Shown here: positions 24,691 to 32,753 of the stretch, piece by piece
How the letters are laid out: each line of letters opens with the position of its first letter
Numbering within the stretch: the stretch's first letter is position 1
Source of the DNA: B25-G16 sp964549945
GTDB lineage: Bacteria; Desulfobacterota; DSM-4660; Desulfatiglandales; B25-G16
DNA length: 64,000 bases
NCBI GenBank assembly: GCA_964549945.1
Contig: CAZJXD010000008.1
Span: 1 to 64,000 of the forward strand
Direction of reading: 5' to 3'
Made by a program: the position numbers and the translations under genes
The notes under the pieces: generated by a model
Told to the model about the DNA's origin: nothing
What the model saw: the letters and a program-made list of their open reading frames with translations, nothing else
The model's database searches: none

Positions 24691-25380
24691 TTACCCTCTT
24701 TTAGATACGGCCTTTAGAAATCGTAAACGGGCTTTTTCAATATGGTCTGCCATCAACTGTTCTGCTTCTCTTGAATCTTGCTTAAGAAGCGCTTTTGAAA
24801 TTAAGAGGTGTTCTTTGTATATTGCTGCAATGTCACTTGGTTCGGTACTGACACCCCATAACCTAACCCTTTCCTGTTGAATCAGCAGGGATTCGTTGAT
24901 TCGAATGAGGAGATCGTTTTCGCTGGCCTTCATGATGAATGTGTGAAACCGTCTTGACACTGACATGAGTTCCTCAATATCGTTTGTCCCACTCTTTTCC
25001 TCTAACTCCTTTATTATGGAAGCTAGTTCCTCTTTTCTTTCCTCATTCATATTGATTACAGCGAGCTGAACAGCAGGCACTTGGAGAAATTTTAAAACGA
25101 CATATATTTCTTCGATCTCCTTGATTGAGAGTGGCTTCACGAAGGGGCCCCTGTGGGCAATTGTTTCGACGAAGTTCTCCGACTCCAACACCCTGATTGC
25201 TTCTCGTACCGGTGACCTGCTCAGGCCCAATTTCGAGGCAATAAGCACCTCGTTGAGCTTTTCCCCGGGCTTAATGTCACCCTTCACGATGGCGTCCCTC
25301 AAGAATTCAAAGACCTTAAGCCAAAGGGGTTTGGGTGGGGCAAACAATTCGGGGTTGACATTATCAAAGATAGATTGCAT
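24691..25380 (-). CDS. GntR-family regulator, FadR/FCD type
   Basis: About 229 residues. Winged helix at about 17-75: VFEFLRDAIVKGDIKPGEKL, LGLSRSPVREAIRVLE. C-terminal FCD ligand domain about 85-225 with metal/ligand histidines (RRFHTF, KEHLLISKAL, DHIEKAR). It lies immediately upstream of the TRAP/DUF1446 operon and probably represses it until the imported acid or its product binds. The first ATG (25380) lies inside a perfect 28-bp palindrome; the longer frame to 25398 would use TTG. There is no ribosome site, so initiation may be leaderless or downstream. Confidence 0.85.
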   Translation of the reverse strand: MQSIFDNVNPELFAPPKPLWLKVFEFLRDAIVKGDIKPGEKLNEVLIASKLGLSRSPVREAIRVLESENFVETIAHRGPFVKPLSIKEIEEIYVVLKFLQVPAVQLAVINMNEERKEELASIIKELEEKSGTNDIEELMSVSRRFHTFIMKASENDLLIRINESLLIQQERVRLWGVSTEPSDIAAIYKEHLLISKALLKQDSREAEQLMADHIEKARLRFLKAVSKRG

Positions 25381-25400
25381 AATGTCGACATTATGCAATC
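25373..25400. promoter_or_regulatory. 28-bp perfect palindrome, probable GntR operator
   Basis: Each half is GATTGCATAATGTC and its exact complement, positions 25373-25386 and 25387-25400. It covers the start codon of the regulator. On the minus strand TTGACA at 25416-25411 forms a promoter whose -10 hexamer lies in the palindrome: CATAAT (25395-25390, 15-base spacer) or TAATGT (25393-25388, 17-base spacer). A related half site (GGTATGCAATTG) lies at 25465-25476. This fits autorepression by the FadR-type regulator. Confidence 0.8.
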
Positions 25401-25545
25401 TTTACGATATTGTCAAGGGAAAAATTCGACGAGATCGGATTTCACTCGAAATGATGCATAGAAGGTATGCAATTGATGTGACGAAAAATGCCGGAATGCC
25501 TGTCCCATGGACAGGCTTGAGTGACATTCTTCGTAAAAATAGTGA

Positions 25546-25764
25546 TTACACCTGGATCTTGATGGGGGCGGGTGAGGCCTCCTGAGCCATGTGCCGCAAC
25601 CGCTTCTGTTCTTCGGTGAGGATATCGAGCAGCATCAAGGCCTCACATGCGGTGAACTCCAGGCTCAATCCTTTTCCACTGGTGATAACAAGGCCACCCT
25701 CGGTGACCTCAATGGTAAATCTCTCCGTTATCCCTTCCACTGATGCCTCCATCTTCACTTTCAC
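25546..25764 (-). CDS. Small hypothetical protein, about 72 aa
   Basis: Unrecognised. The body MEASVEGITERFTIEVTEGG and FTACEALMLLDILTEEQ has alternating strands and a helix, consistent with a small folded domain. GTG 25764 has AAGGAAG nine bases upstream, so it is preferred over ATG 25866, which would overlap the upstream sulfite-oxidase-fold gene by 14 bases. Same strand and close spacing suggest co-transcription with that gene. Confidence 0.5.
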   Translation of the reverse strand: MKVKMEASVEGITERFTIEVTEGGLVITSGKGLSLEFTACEALMLLDILTEEQKRLRHMAQEASPAPIKIQV

Positions 25765-25852
25765 AAAACCGATCTTCCTTTTAGAGATGGTAGTAGGCCC
25801 GCTCCCAGATAACGGATACCGGCTGATTAATCCGTTTCGATGCGCCTTTATC

Positions 25853-26461
25853 CTATTCCACCTCAATTCTTGATACCCATTTCACCCATCTGCCCCCCAA
25901 GATATCTTCGGCTACAAGCCTCACGGGGAATCCATGATCCTTGGGAAGCGTTTTTCCGTTCACCTTCAGGGCCAGGAATAGCAGGTGAGACTCCACCTCC
26001 TCACGACTGAACCTGCTTGAATACCCGTCAAGCCCGTGAAAGGTGATCGTCCTGTAGCCTCTTTGAAGTCCAACCTTCTCAAGGATAGCCGAAAGCCGAA
26101 CACCCTCCCACTCAACATAGTCAACGAAAAAACCGGGGCAGATCAAGATCACCTTTTTTGTCACCATCTCCATTGCCTTTAGATCCTCGTAGCGAAGGGA
26201 TTGGGGATACTTCACCTTCGTGCCCTTCACCTGGAGAGCCCAGGTATGGATATTCACCTGTTGGGGAGTCCCGGTAGTGTGAAGTTCCTCGATGGAGTCA
26301 AGGGGGAGCAGCGAGGGATCTATATCCTTTGGATCCATATTCATAATCTCGCTTTTCGGTGTGTCGGGGGAGAGCTTCTGTCTCGCTGACGCGAACGCAA
26401 CCGATGCCGCCAATATCACTGCCATCCCGATGATAAGTATAATGATTACGTGCCGTTTCAT
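25853..26461 (-). CDS. Exported sulfite-oxidase-fold (molybdopterin type) protein
   Basis: 202 residues from ATG 26461 (AAGGAGG eight bases upstream). Signal peptide MKRHVIIILIIGMAVILAAS; the mature part matches the sulfite oxidase Moco fold: IHTWALQVKG, LICPGFFVDYVEWEGVRL with the conserved cysteine expected to bind molybdenum, and the C-terminal GFPVRLVAEDILGGRWVKW. It is shorter than full sulfite oxidases and resembles the single-domain YedY-like periplasmic proteins. A haem partner or MsrP-like membrane subunit is not seen nearby. Redox role in the envelope is an inference. Confidence 0.75.
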   Translation of the reverse strand: MKRHVIIILIIGMAVILAASVAFASARQKLSPDTPKSEIMNMDPKDIDPSLLPLDSIEELHTTGTPQQVNIHTWALQVKGTKVKYPQSLRYEDLKAMEMVTKKVILICPGFFVDYVEWEGVRLSAILEKVGLQRGYRTITFHGLDGYSSRFSREEVESHLLFLALKVNGKTLPKDHGFPVRLVAEDILGGRWVKWVSRIEVE

Positions 26462-26682
26462 TTCGTGTAAACCTCCTTGCTTTGTATTCCTCCATAATAA
26501 GACCTTATTGTTAAATTTCAACATATGGCATCATAAGTGCCCCGAGATTTTTCCGATACCTCGCGTTTTAATAATGCAAAAACGGACATCCTTTGATAGA
26601 TTTCAGGCTCATGCAAGGCCTCCAATGGCCGAAATCCTCCCGGGTCCGGATGGCCCGGTCTAGGAGCTCGAGTTCTTAGCAC

Positions 26683-27789
26683 ATGGCCTTCTTCGACGAA
26701 CAACTGCTACAGAGGGCAAGGGATTTCATCGGCTCACGCCTCCCCTCAAACACGAGCCAGGGCAAAAATCCTATCCTCATCGCATACCATGGAGATGGGG
26801 ACGGCTGTTGTGCCGCCTATTTCCTGAAAAAGTATATCGGCCTCCCGGTTCTTTGTTACTGGGTTGCCACACCTGATTTCGATTTTTTCAAGGCCCAAGA
26901 CTACATATCTCGCCACACTCCCGCCCTTTCCATATTCCTCGACATGCCCGTATACAACCGGCCCAGATTGATAGAAACCCTCGGCTCTCATGGCAATGTG
27001 TTTCTCTATGACCACCACTACCCCGGCATATGTGAAGTGTGCGGTGATAACGCCAACGTGCTCTACATCAACCCCGTGATCCATCAAAAGGGCGAGGCAT
27101 TCCCCACGGCGCTCTTTGGGTGGGAACTCCTACAAGAAAAGGCCGAATTCGAAAAGGAAATCCTGTTCATGGGCCTCTTTACCGAGACGTGGCTCGAGAG
27201 GGCGTTTCTCTTTGAGGAGTTCAGCCCCTCCCGCAAGGATCAACTCAAGGAGGTTGCCAAAAGGGTGCATGCCAGTTTTTTGATCCAGGGTATGAGCACC
27301 ACCCACTACGCACTGGAGTTTCTCATGAGGGCATCTGAAGCCGGCCTCGGCGTCGAACAATTAAAAACCCTTGATCAGTACCATATCCTGGAGAATATCT
27401 ATGACCTGATACAAAACGAGAAAAGCTGGCTGATCAAGAGGCTCAAGGCGGACATAAGGAGGCTCGCGAGCCCGAGATTTATCCTGAAGAAAATAGAGAG
27501 CCAGATGCGCCTTTGCGGCCTTATCGCATCTGAGCTGCGGTGGAGGCATCCGGATCTCGTGGTGGGCATCTGGCAGAGATGGAAGCGGAGATTCTATTGT
27601 GAGCTTCGAAGGGGTATTGATTGCAGCACAAACCTGGCCTCTCTGGTGGAAGGGATGAAGGGCGAGGTTGAGCTCACCACTGGAGGGGGCCATCCCTCAG
27701 CAGCTGCCTTTACCGCAGAGGGGGATAACTTCTTTAAGGCCCTTGACAGGCTGAAGCACCATTTAACGGAAGGCATCGAGTTCGAGTGA
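26683..27789 (+). CDS. DHH family phosphoesterase
   Basis: 368 residues. DHH motifs are intact: HGDGDGCC (motif I, HxDxD, about residues 36-43), the aspartate of IFLDMPVY (II) and LYDHHYPG (III). The C-terminal DHHA1-like nucleotide-binding segment TTGGGHPSAAAFT is present near residue 330-342. Such enzymes cleave phosphodiesters in short oligonucleotides or other phosphorylated substrates, usually with manganese. The exact substrate is not readable. It stands alone on the plus strand between two minus-strand genes. Confidence 0.85.
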   Translation: MAFFDEQLLQRARDFIGSRLPSNTSQGKNPILIAYHGDGDGCCAAYFLKKYIGLPVLCYWVATPDFDFFKAQDYISRHTPALSIFLDMPVYNRPRLIETLGSHGNVFLYDHHYPGICEVCGDNANVLYINPVIHQKGEAFPTALFGWELLQEKAEFEKEILFMGLFTETWLERAFLFEEFSPSRKDQLKEVAKRVHASFLIQGMSTTHYALEFLMRASEAGLGVEQLKTLDQYHILENIYDLIQNEKSWLIKRLKADIRRLASPRFILKKIESQMRLCGLIASELRWRHPDLVVGIWQRWKRRFYCELRRGIDCSTNLASLVEGMKGEVELTTGGGHPSAAAFTAEGDNFFKALDRLKHHLTEGIEFE

Positions 27790-27837
27790 TTGGATGGTTG
27801 CGCTAGTGCATGAAGGCAATGAATATCCCTACTCTTT

Positions 27838-28449
27838 TCAGCCGCTTACGCTGGGCTTCAACGCGATAAAGAGCCTATCGTTTGTGGTGTAGATATTGAT
27901 GATATCCATATTTATTTCGACCGTTTTATTGCTGAATCTCGCTGCTATTGGTTTGAGTTCTTGAACCTCCACCGGATATTCTCTTCCGCTTAAAAGCGGC
28001 ACAAGTACCAGCGACAGGACATCCCCCTTCTTTCCCTCCTCCACTACCTTTGGCCTTACATAGAGTAGCCTCTTAGCACTGTCATATCGAATCGATGCTT
28101 CACAATTTAAGGTGCTATCAATAGCGCCAAAGCGCAGGTTGGCGGGCAGACCTCCAATCTTACCGCTGTAAGCAATGTTCTCACCATGGATAGCAGCGGT
28201 AAACCAGACCTTGTCCAACCCGAGCTTTAAATTTTTTATTGATCTAATCCAGAGAACTCCCGAAATCCGTTCATGCGTGGTGATCTCGACGGGCAGTACC
28301 TCATTGATGAATTCCTGCAAAACCCCGCCTGGTATCACAATCGTAATCTCATTATCTTTTTCGGTTGCGGCATATGAATTAACAAAGAAAAATGACACAC
28401 AAATTACCATTGCCACTATTGTGTTTCTATACCCTTTCATGACTTTCAT
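27838..28449 (-). CDS. Exported hypothetical protein, 203 aa
   Basis: Signal peptide MKGYRNTIVAMVICVSFFFVNSYA, then a beta-rich mature part of about 175 residues with alternating strands (NEITIVIPGGVLQEFINEV, LKLGLDKVWFTAAIHG, EINMDIINIYT). It may be a periplasmic lipid- or envelope-binding protein of the kind that has a long beta sandwich, but I do not recognise a named family. Ribosome site GAAAGGCG supports ATG 28449. Confidence 0.55.
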   Translation of the reverse strand: MKVMKGYRNTIVAMVICVSFFFVNSYAATEKDNEITIVIPGGVLQEFINEVLPVEITTHERISGVLWIRSIKNLKLGLDKVWFTAAIHGENIAYSGKIGGLPANLRFGAIDSTLNCEASIRYDSAKRLLYVRPKVVEEGKKGDVLSLVLVPLLSGREYPVEVQELKPIAARFSNKTVEINMDIINIYTTNDRLFIALKPSVSG

Positions 28450-28507
28450 AACGCCTTTCTATAGTACCTGCCCCGGGCTTTCGCCCATGGCACTTGAAGC
28501 CAAAACA

Positions 28508-28571
28508 GACCTTGATGTCTTTTCTGAGTGACTGGCGGGAGCCTTGGAACGGAAGAAAAGACATCAAGGTC
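28508..28571. repeat. Palindromic repeat, copy B
   Basis: Arms at 28508-28525 and 28554-28571 are the same 18 bases as in copy A, separated by a 28-base loop. Flanking similarity extends on both sides (GCCCATGGCACT to the left, TCGCTCTTATCATTA and GGGCTTGGGCCCGGGG to the right). This is the uninserted form of the element at 11590-11772. The rest of 28450-28919 contains no supported gene. Confidence 0.75.
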
Positions 28572-28919
28572 GCTCTTATCATTACCGCATTCATCCACGG
28601 GCTTGGGCCCGGGGTCCTCCGCCGATTAGGTAGTTTTATCCAGCGATATAGGGAATATTCACAGAGAAGTGCTATCCCCACGCATAAATGAGTGCGAATG
28701 TGGTGAATTTGGGTAAAAATCCTCATTGAATAATTTCCTCGCAATGGATAGGAATAAAGTGAAACATAAATGCGCTGAGGGGTCTAGAAACACTTCAGCC
28801 ATCCTTTTTCATGATACCCCCTATGAGCGCCCCGGCCGCGATATGTGATAGCTACCATGTGCAACCTGAGTGAGCGGCTGGAGCGCTCCTCTTTATCTGG
28901 CAGGACGGATTCATCCTAT

Positions 28920-29672
28920 TTATCGCACAAGCCCGAAAAGGCTTATCATATTACGTGTGGTGCGCTCTGCAACCTCCTCCAAAGGTAATCCCTTGAGCCT
29001 CGACACCTCCCTCAGCGAGATGAACACATCCCTTGGCCCCGTGGCGCGGCCCTGGTGCTCGACAGGGCAATCGGTTTCGAGCAGTATCCTCTCTAAAGGC
29101 GCCTCCCTGATGGCCTCCTGATGAGGAGGGCTGTTTGTGAGTGCAGGGGTTCCCGATATATGGTAACCCGCTTCCATGATCTCCCCGAGCAGATCAAGGG
29201 ATGCGGAGTACCAGTGGAACACCGCTTTTTCTACTCCCATCTTCAATATCATGGAAAAGACATCACGGTGTGAGCCCCTACAGTGGAGGATCATGGGTTT
29301 TCGGTGTTCAGAGGAGAGCCTCACGATCTCATCGAAGGCCTCTTTCTGGAGATCTCGTTTCACCTTGATCCTGTAATCCAACCCTACCTCACCGATGGCG
29401 ATGCAACGGTTCAGGTTCTCTTCAATGAACGCGAGATTCTCCTCGATCTCAGGCTTCCTGATCTCCCACGGATGATACCCGATTGCGGGAAGGACAAATC
29501 CGGGGTACTTCTCCGCAATGGAGAGGATCTTCTCGTTGGATTCCCTACCCATCCCCACGCCGATAATGGCAGCCACACCCTCCTTTTTTGCCTCCACAAG
29601 GGCCTTCTCAAGGTCTTCCAGCCCATCAAGGTGAGCATGGCCATCGATAACGGAAACACGATTCTTCGTCAC
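28920..29672 (-). CDS. TatD family metal-dependent hydrolase
   Basis: About 250 residues from GTG 29672, chosen because AAGGAG lies eight bases before it and gives a family-length protein; the frame to 29756 has no good ribosome site. Metal ligands fit TatD: HAHLDG at the N-terminus, the catalytic region GEVGLDYRI, H in LHCRGSH, H in FHWYSASLD and D in ILLETDCPV. TatD proteins are exonucleases acting on 3' ends of DNA or RNA. Preceded by a cupin gene on the same strand. Confidence 0.85.
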   Translation of the reverse strand: MTKNRVSVIDGHAHLDGLEDLEKALVEAKKEGVAAIIGVGMGRESNEKILSIAEKYPGFVLPAIGYHPWEIRKPEIEENLAFIEENLNRCIAIGEVGLDYRIKVKRDLQKEAFDEIVRLSSEHRKPMILHCRGSHRDVFSMILKMGVEKAVFHWYSASLDLLGEIMEAGYHISGTPALTNSPPHQEAIREAPLERILLETDCPVEHQGRATGPRDVFISLREVSRLKGLPLEEVAERTTRNMISLFGLVR

Positions 29673-29786
29673 CTCAGAAGCTCCTTCCCCGATCTTGTTC
29701 TCGTTTCTTTCATCCGGTAAGTCTCTGGAATTTGAGGAATACTTCTTCTCCTCCAAGAGAAAACTTCTGCTCTAATAACAATGATG

Positions 29787-30140
29787 CTATTCCATTGGCG
29801 GGGCAAAAAGCACGAGAAATCTGGCCCCTTCCGAGATGCAAATCACCTCATGGGGCACGGCCTTGGGGATAAATCCAAGGTCGCCTGGATCCAGCATCTC
29901 CTCTACTCCGTCGGAGATTACCTTTAACCTCCCCTCCAGGAGATAAAAAATCTGGTCGCAGCCCTCATGGGCATGGGCCTCGCCAATCCCCTGTGGGCCC
30001 ATCTCCCCCAGAATGAGCTCGACATGCGTTGAGCCCGCTGCCGGTCCAATCAGCCGACGATTACGGGTATCCCTGTGGCCTGCGGGTGAGTATACGTCCA
30101 CCTCATCGGGCCTTACCTTGATGAATTTTCCTTTAGCCAT
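29787..30140 (-). CDS. Cupin domain protein
   Basis: 117 residues forming one cupin barrel. Motif 1 contains H-rich HVELILGEMGPQGIGEAHAHEG, with residues H and E as metal ligands; motif 2 contains DPGDLGFIPKAVPHEV with the distal His. Single cupins of this size are typically small dioxygenases or isomerases. Substrate is not readable. Located between the TatD and NUDIX genes in a minus-strand series. Confidence 0.82.
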   Translation of the reverse strand: MAKGKFIKVRPDEVDVYSPAGHRDTRNRRLIGPAAGSTHVELILGEMGPQGIGEAHAHEGCDQIFYLLEGRLKVISDGVEEMLDPGDLGFIPKAVPHEVICISEGARFLVLFAPPME

Positions 30141-30233
30141 AATGCCATTCCTTCCTCGGTACGCGCACCCATGTCGTATCGTTTTTCAGGTGCTTTAATA
30201 ATCCATTCATACCGCCCGCTTCACCTCAGGGGC

Positions 30234-31046
30234 CTATCTTCCGCGGTTGAAGTAGCGCTTATCCAGATACCCATAGATAATAGGCAATGTGTCGAGACCC
30301 GGGGCTTTAAAGCCATAGACGAGTTCCAGAAACACCATCACGATGCGGTAGGTCGCACCCCAAAGCACTTCTTCCCCGTCTCGGCTCTGATGCCGAAAGC
30401 AGGGGAAATCCTGGGCCTCCTCGCCACGTGGTGCCATGTTTAGCCTGTAGATGGCATAGTGGTCGGGATTCAAGAGATTTCGAATCGGGATATACACCAT
30501 CCTCTGCACCTCCCAGTTGAGCAGGAAATGTCGTTGACGGGCGACCCAACCCACCATGGGGTAGATGACACGGTTGAACATCTGGAGATCCTCCGGCGGA
30601 AGAGGCCCCAGAAACTTTACTCCAAGGGGATTCAACCCCATCTCCTCGAGGCTTTCCCTTAGGCTTGTGGCCAGGAGCAGGGCCAGGTATTCCGCATCCT
30701 CTCCTTGCAGATCACACCACTTTGACCAGTAAGGCCATCGTGCCAGGGGAAATAGCGGCAAGGTGAGGAGCTTCGAGAGAAGGGAATCCAGCCGCGGCGC
30801 AATCCTTCCACCTGGGAAACAAAGATCACCAGGCTGCCTCACCTTCATGGATCGCTTATTGAACACCACGCAGGGCTCAGGCAAGACCGCGTGCTCTTCG
30901 CAGTGCTCGCCCACGAGAAACAACACGGCGGAGGCCTCATCCGAGCGTGCAACATCCGCCTGGAAAAAGCGCGCACCGTAGCTCCTCTTATGAAGCACAT
31001 CCATGATTCGGTCGATCGGTATCCTGGCGGGATTCTTTCTCAACAT
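30234..31046 (-). CDS. NUDIX hydrolase (CoA pyrophosphatase-like) with an insert
   Basis: About 270 residues from ATG 31046; the longer frame to 31130 uses TTG and would overlap adk. The NUDIX box starts with GDLCFPGGRI and finishes with LRESLEEMGLNP, but about 45 residues (LTLPLFPLARWPYW, AEYLALLLA) separate the two halves. The catalytic REXXEE glutamates are kept. Such hydrolases cleave CoA or other nucleoside diphosphate derivatives. The minus-strand leader holds a hairpin GGGGCA/TGCCCC (31070-31049) right before the start, which could affect translation. Confidence 0.7.
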   Translation of the reverse strand: MLRKNPARIPIDRIMDVLHKRSYGARFFQADVARSDEASAVLFLVGEHCEEHAVLPEPCVVFNKRSMKVRQPGDLCFPGGRIAPRLDSLLSKLLTLPLFPLARWPYWSKWCDLQGEDAEYLALLLATSLRESLEEMGLNPLGVKFLGPLPPEDLQMFNRVIYPMVGWVARQRHFLLNWEVQRMVYIPIRNLLNPDHYAIYRLNMAPRGEEAQDFPCFRHQSRDGEEVLWGATYRIVMVFLELVYGFKAPGLDTLPIIYGYLDKRYFNRGR

Positions 31047-31098
31047 GTGGGGCAACAAAAAGGGTGCCCCTAATAGATATCTATTTCCGATAATCTTT

Positions 31099-31746
31099 TC
31101 AAGTCTGAAGCGCTGCCTTGATTTTCTCAACCGTCTCCTGACTCTTCAGGGAGAGGATGTTCTTGAGGAGGCCTTCCTTTTGGTAAAATGAGATAAGCGG
31201 CGCCGTCTTCTCATTATACGTCTCCAGCCTGTTCATGATGGCCTCTTCGGTCTCATCATCCCTCTGGATCACTGGACTCCCGCATATCTTGCACCTTCCA
31301 TCTTCCATGGGCGGATTGCTCTTTATGTTGTAGATGGCCTGGCAGTCGGGATTCGAGCAGGTCCTCCTCGTGGTGAGGCGATCCAGGACGACCTCCTTGG
31401 GCACCTCGAGGTTCACCACCAGATCGAGCGTGATGCGCAGCCTCTTAAGCAGCTTCTTGAGCTCCTCGGCCTGAGGGATCGTTCGAGGAAAGCCATCAAG
31501 GATAAAGCCCTTTTCACAATCCCCGGCCTGGAGGCGTTCTTCCATCATCCTCATGATCAGTGAGTCGGGAACGAGGTCGCCCCTGTCCATATACCCCTTC
31601 GCCTGCGTGCCCAGTTCCGTTCCCTCCTTCACTGCCGCGCGGAGGATATCCCCCGTTGAGATCTGCACCGATCCATCATACTCGGATAGCAGGTTCGCAA
31701 CGGTCCCCTTGCCAGCACCCGGTGCTCCCAAAAGAACAACTCTCAC
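31099..31746 (-). CDS. adk: Adenylate kinase
   Basis: 215 residues, catalysing ATP + AMP to 2 ADP. P-loop GAPGAGKGTVA at residues 7-17, NMP-binding region with STGDILRAAV, DGFPRT near residue 85, and a zinc-type lid with CSNPDC and CKICG. The length and lid class fit bacterial long-form enzymes with a cysteine zinc site. It lies in a minus-strand series with YkgJ upstream and the NUDIX gene downstream. Confidence 0.96.
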   Translation of the reverse strand: MRVVLLGAPGAGKGTVANLLSEYDGSVQISTGDILRAAVKEGTELGTQAKGYMDRGDLVPDSLIMRMMEERLQAGDCEKGFILDGFPRTIPQAEELKKLLKRLRITLDLVVNLEVPKEVVLDRLTTRRTCSNPDCQAIYNIKSNPPMEDGRCKICGSPVIQRDDETEEAIMNRLETYNEKTAPLISFYQKEGLLKNILSLKSQETVEKIKAALQT

Positions 31747-31853
31747 CTGAAACCTCCATAACCTCTACTTTTTACTATTTGTTGGTAAATGGATCTATAA
31801 GGCAGAGAACTATAGAAGAAACCCACTCGATGGTCAAGGTAAGAAATATGAAT

Positions 31854-32483
31854 TTATTTTTCCCCTTGACAGGGGGAATATAAGGTATCCTTAAGACACC
31901 TCCGTGTTTTCCAGTACACACGCTCCAAGGCCTCTTTGAGCGCCAGGTTGATGGGAAGCCTGCGATATCCCATGCCTGGATCCATCGATGCTATCCTCAT
32001 GAAGCTATCCTGATACACGGGAACATCCAGGCCCTCAGGAATTCCTGTCTCAGCGCTGTGTATCGCCTCAGGGGTCCTTTCCTTGATGACCTTGCACGTT
32101 GACAACTCGAGGTTCCCGTACTTATTTCTTCGAAATGCAAATCCGAAGAGTCGGCATACCAGGGGACGCAACTCATAATAGAGGCACCTCCCGCTTCCCG
32201 GAACACCGGGGTTCGCCCGGAAGAGCACGCATCTGAAATCGGCCTGATTTTCCCTCTCCTCGAGTGAACCTAGGACCGCCTCTTGCTCTTCCCTCCGGTA
32301 GATCTCCTCCGCGAGAGGAAGGGTTTCAAGGACGGTAGCCTCTACTTCGCTGCTATCGCAACAGGCACCACAGAGGGAAGGGCAGCGAAGCCCAAAGGCC
32401 CACTGCAAACGCGTTGTCTTCTGATCAATCTCTTGATAGATCCTGAGAACCTCTGAAGAAAGATCTTTAGCCCTATCTTCCAT
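31854..32483 (-). CDS. YkgJ family cysteine cluster protein
   Basis: 209 residues. The cluster comprises CPSLCGACC at residues 34-42 and later CVLF, GRCLYYELRPLVCRLFGF and STCKV. These are the CxxC(x)nCC and RPxxCR signatures of the YkgJ (UPF0153) family, thought to hold an iron-sulfur or zinc cluster. No function is established; members are frequently near nucleotide or RNA enzymes. Starts at ATG 32483. Confidence 0.85.
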   Translation of the reverse strand: MEDRAKDLSSEVLRIYQEIDQKTTRLQWAFGLRCPSLCGACCDSSEVEATVLETLPLAEEIYRREEQEAVLGSLEERENQADFRCVLFRANPGVPGSGRCLYYELRPLVCRLFGFAFRRNKYGNLELSTCKVIKERTPEAIHSAETGIPEGLDVPVYQDSFMRIASMDPGMGYRRLPINLALKEALERVYWKTRRCLKDTLYSPCQGEK

Positions 32484-32753
32484 TATGCATAAACTTCGTT
32501 TAGAACGACCCTAGGATCAGGAAAACACGGCATGGCAATTCGCTCCTCTCATCTTCAATACCCGCCCGGGCCTTATTCTTCTTAGGAACCTCGACCCAAC
32601 CATTTCACCTGAAACGCCGGGAAGGCCTCAAATGGTGTAACGCCAGCCGTGCGTGGAAGGCCAGTATCTCTCGGCGGACAATGCCTCTCCATGATAAATC
32701 CCACCTGAGACCATGCATTCATTACGGTCATGAAAGCCCCGAATTGACCGGGC

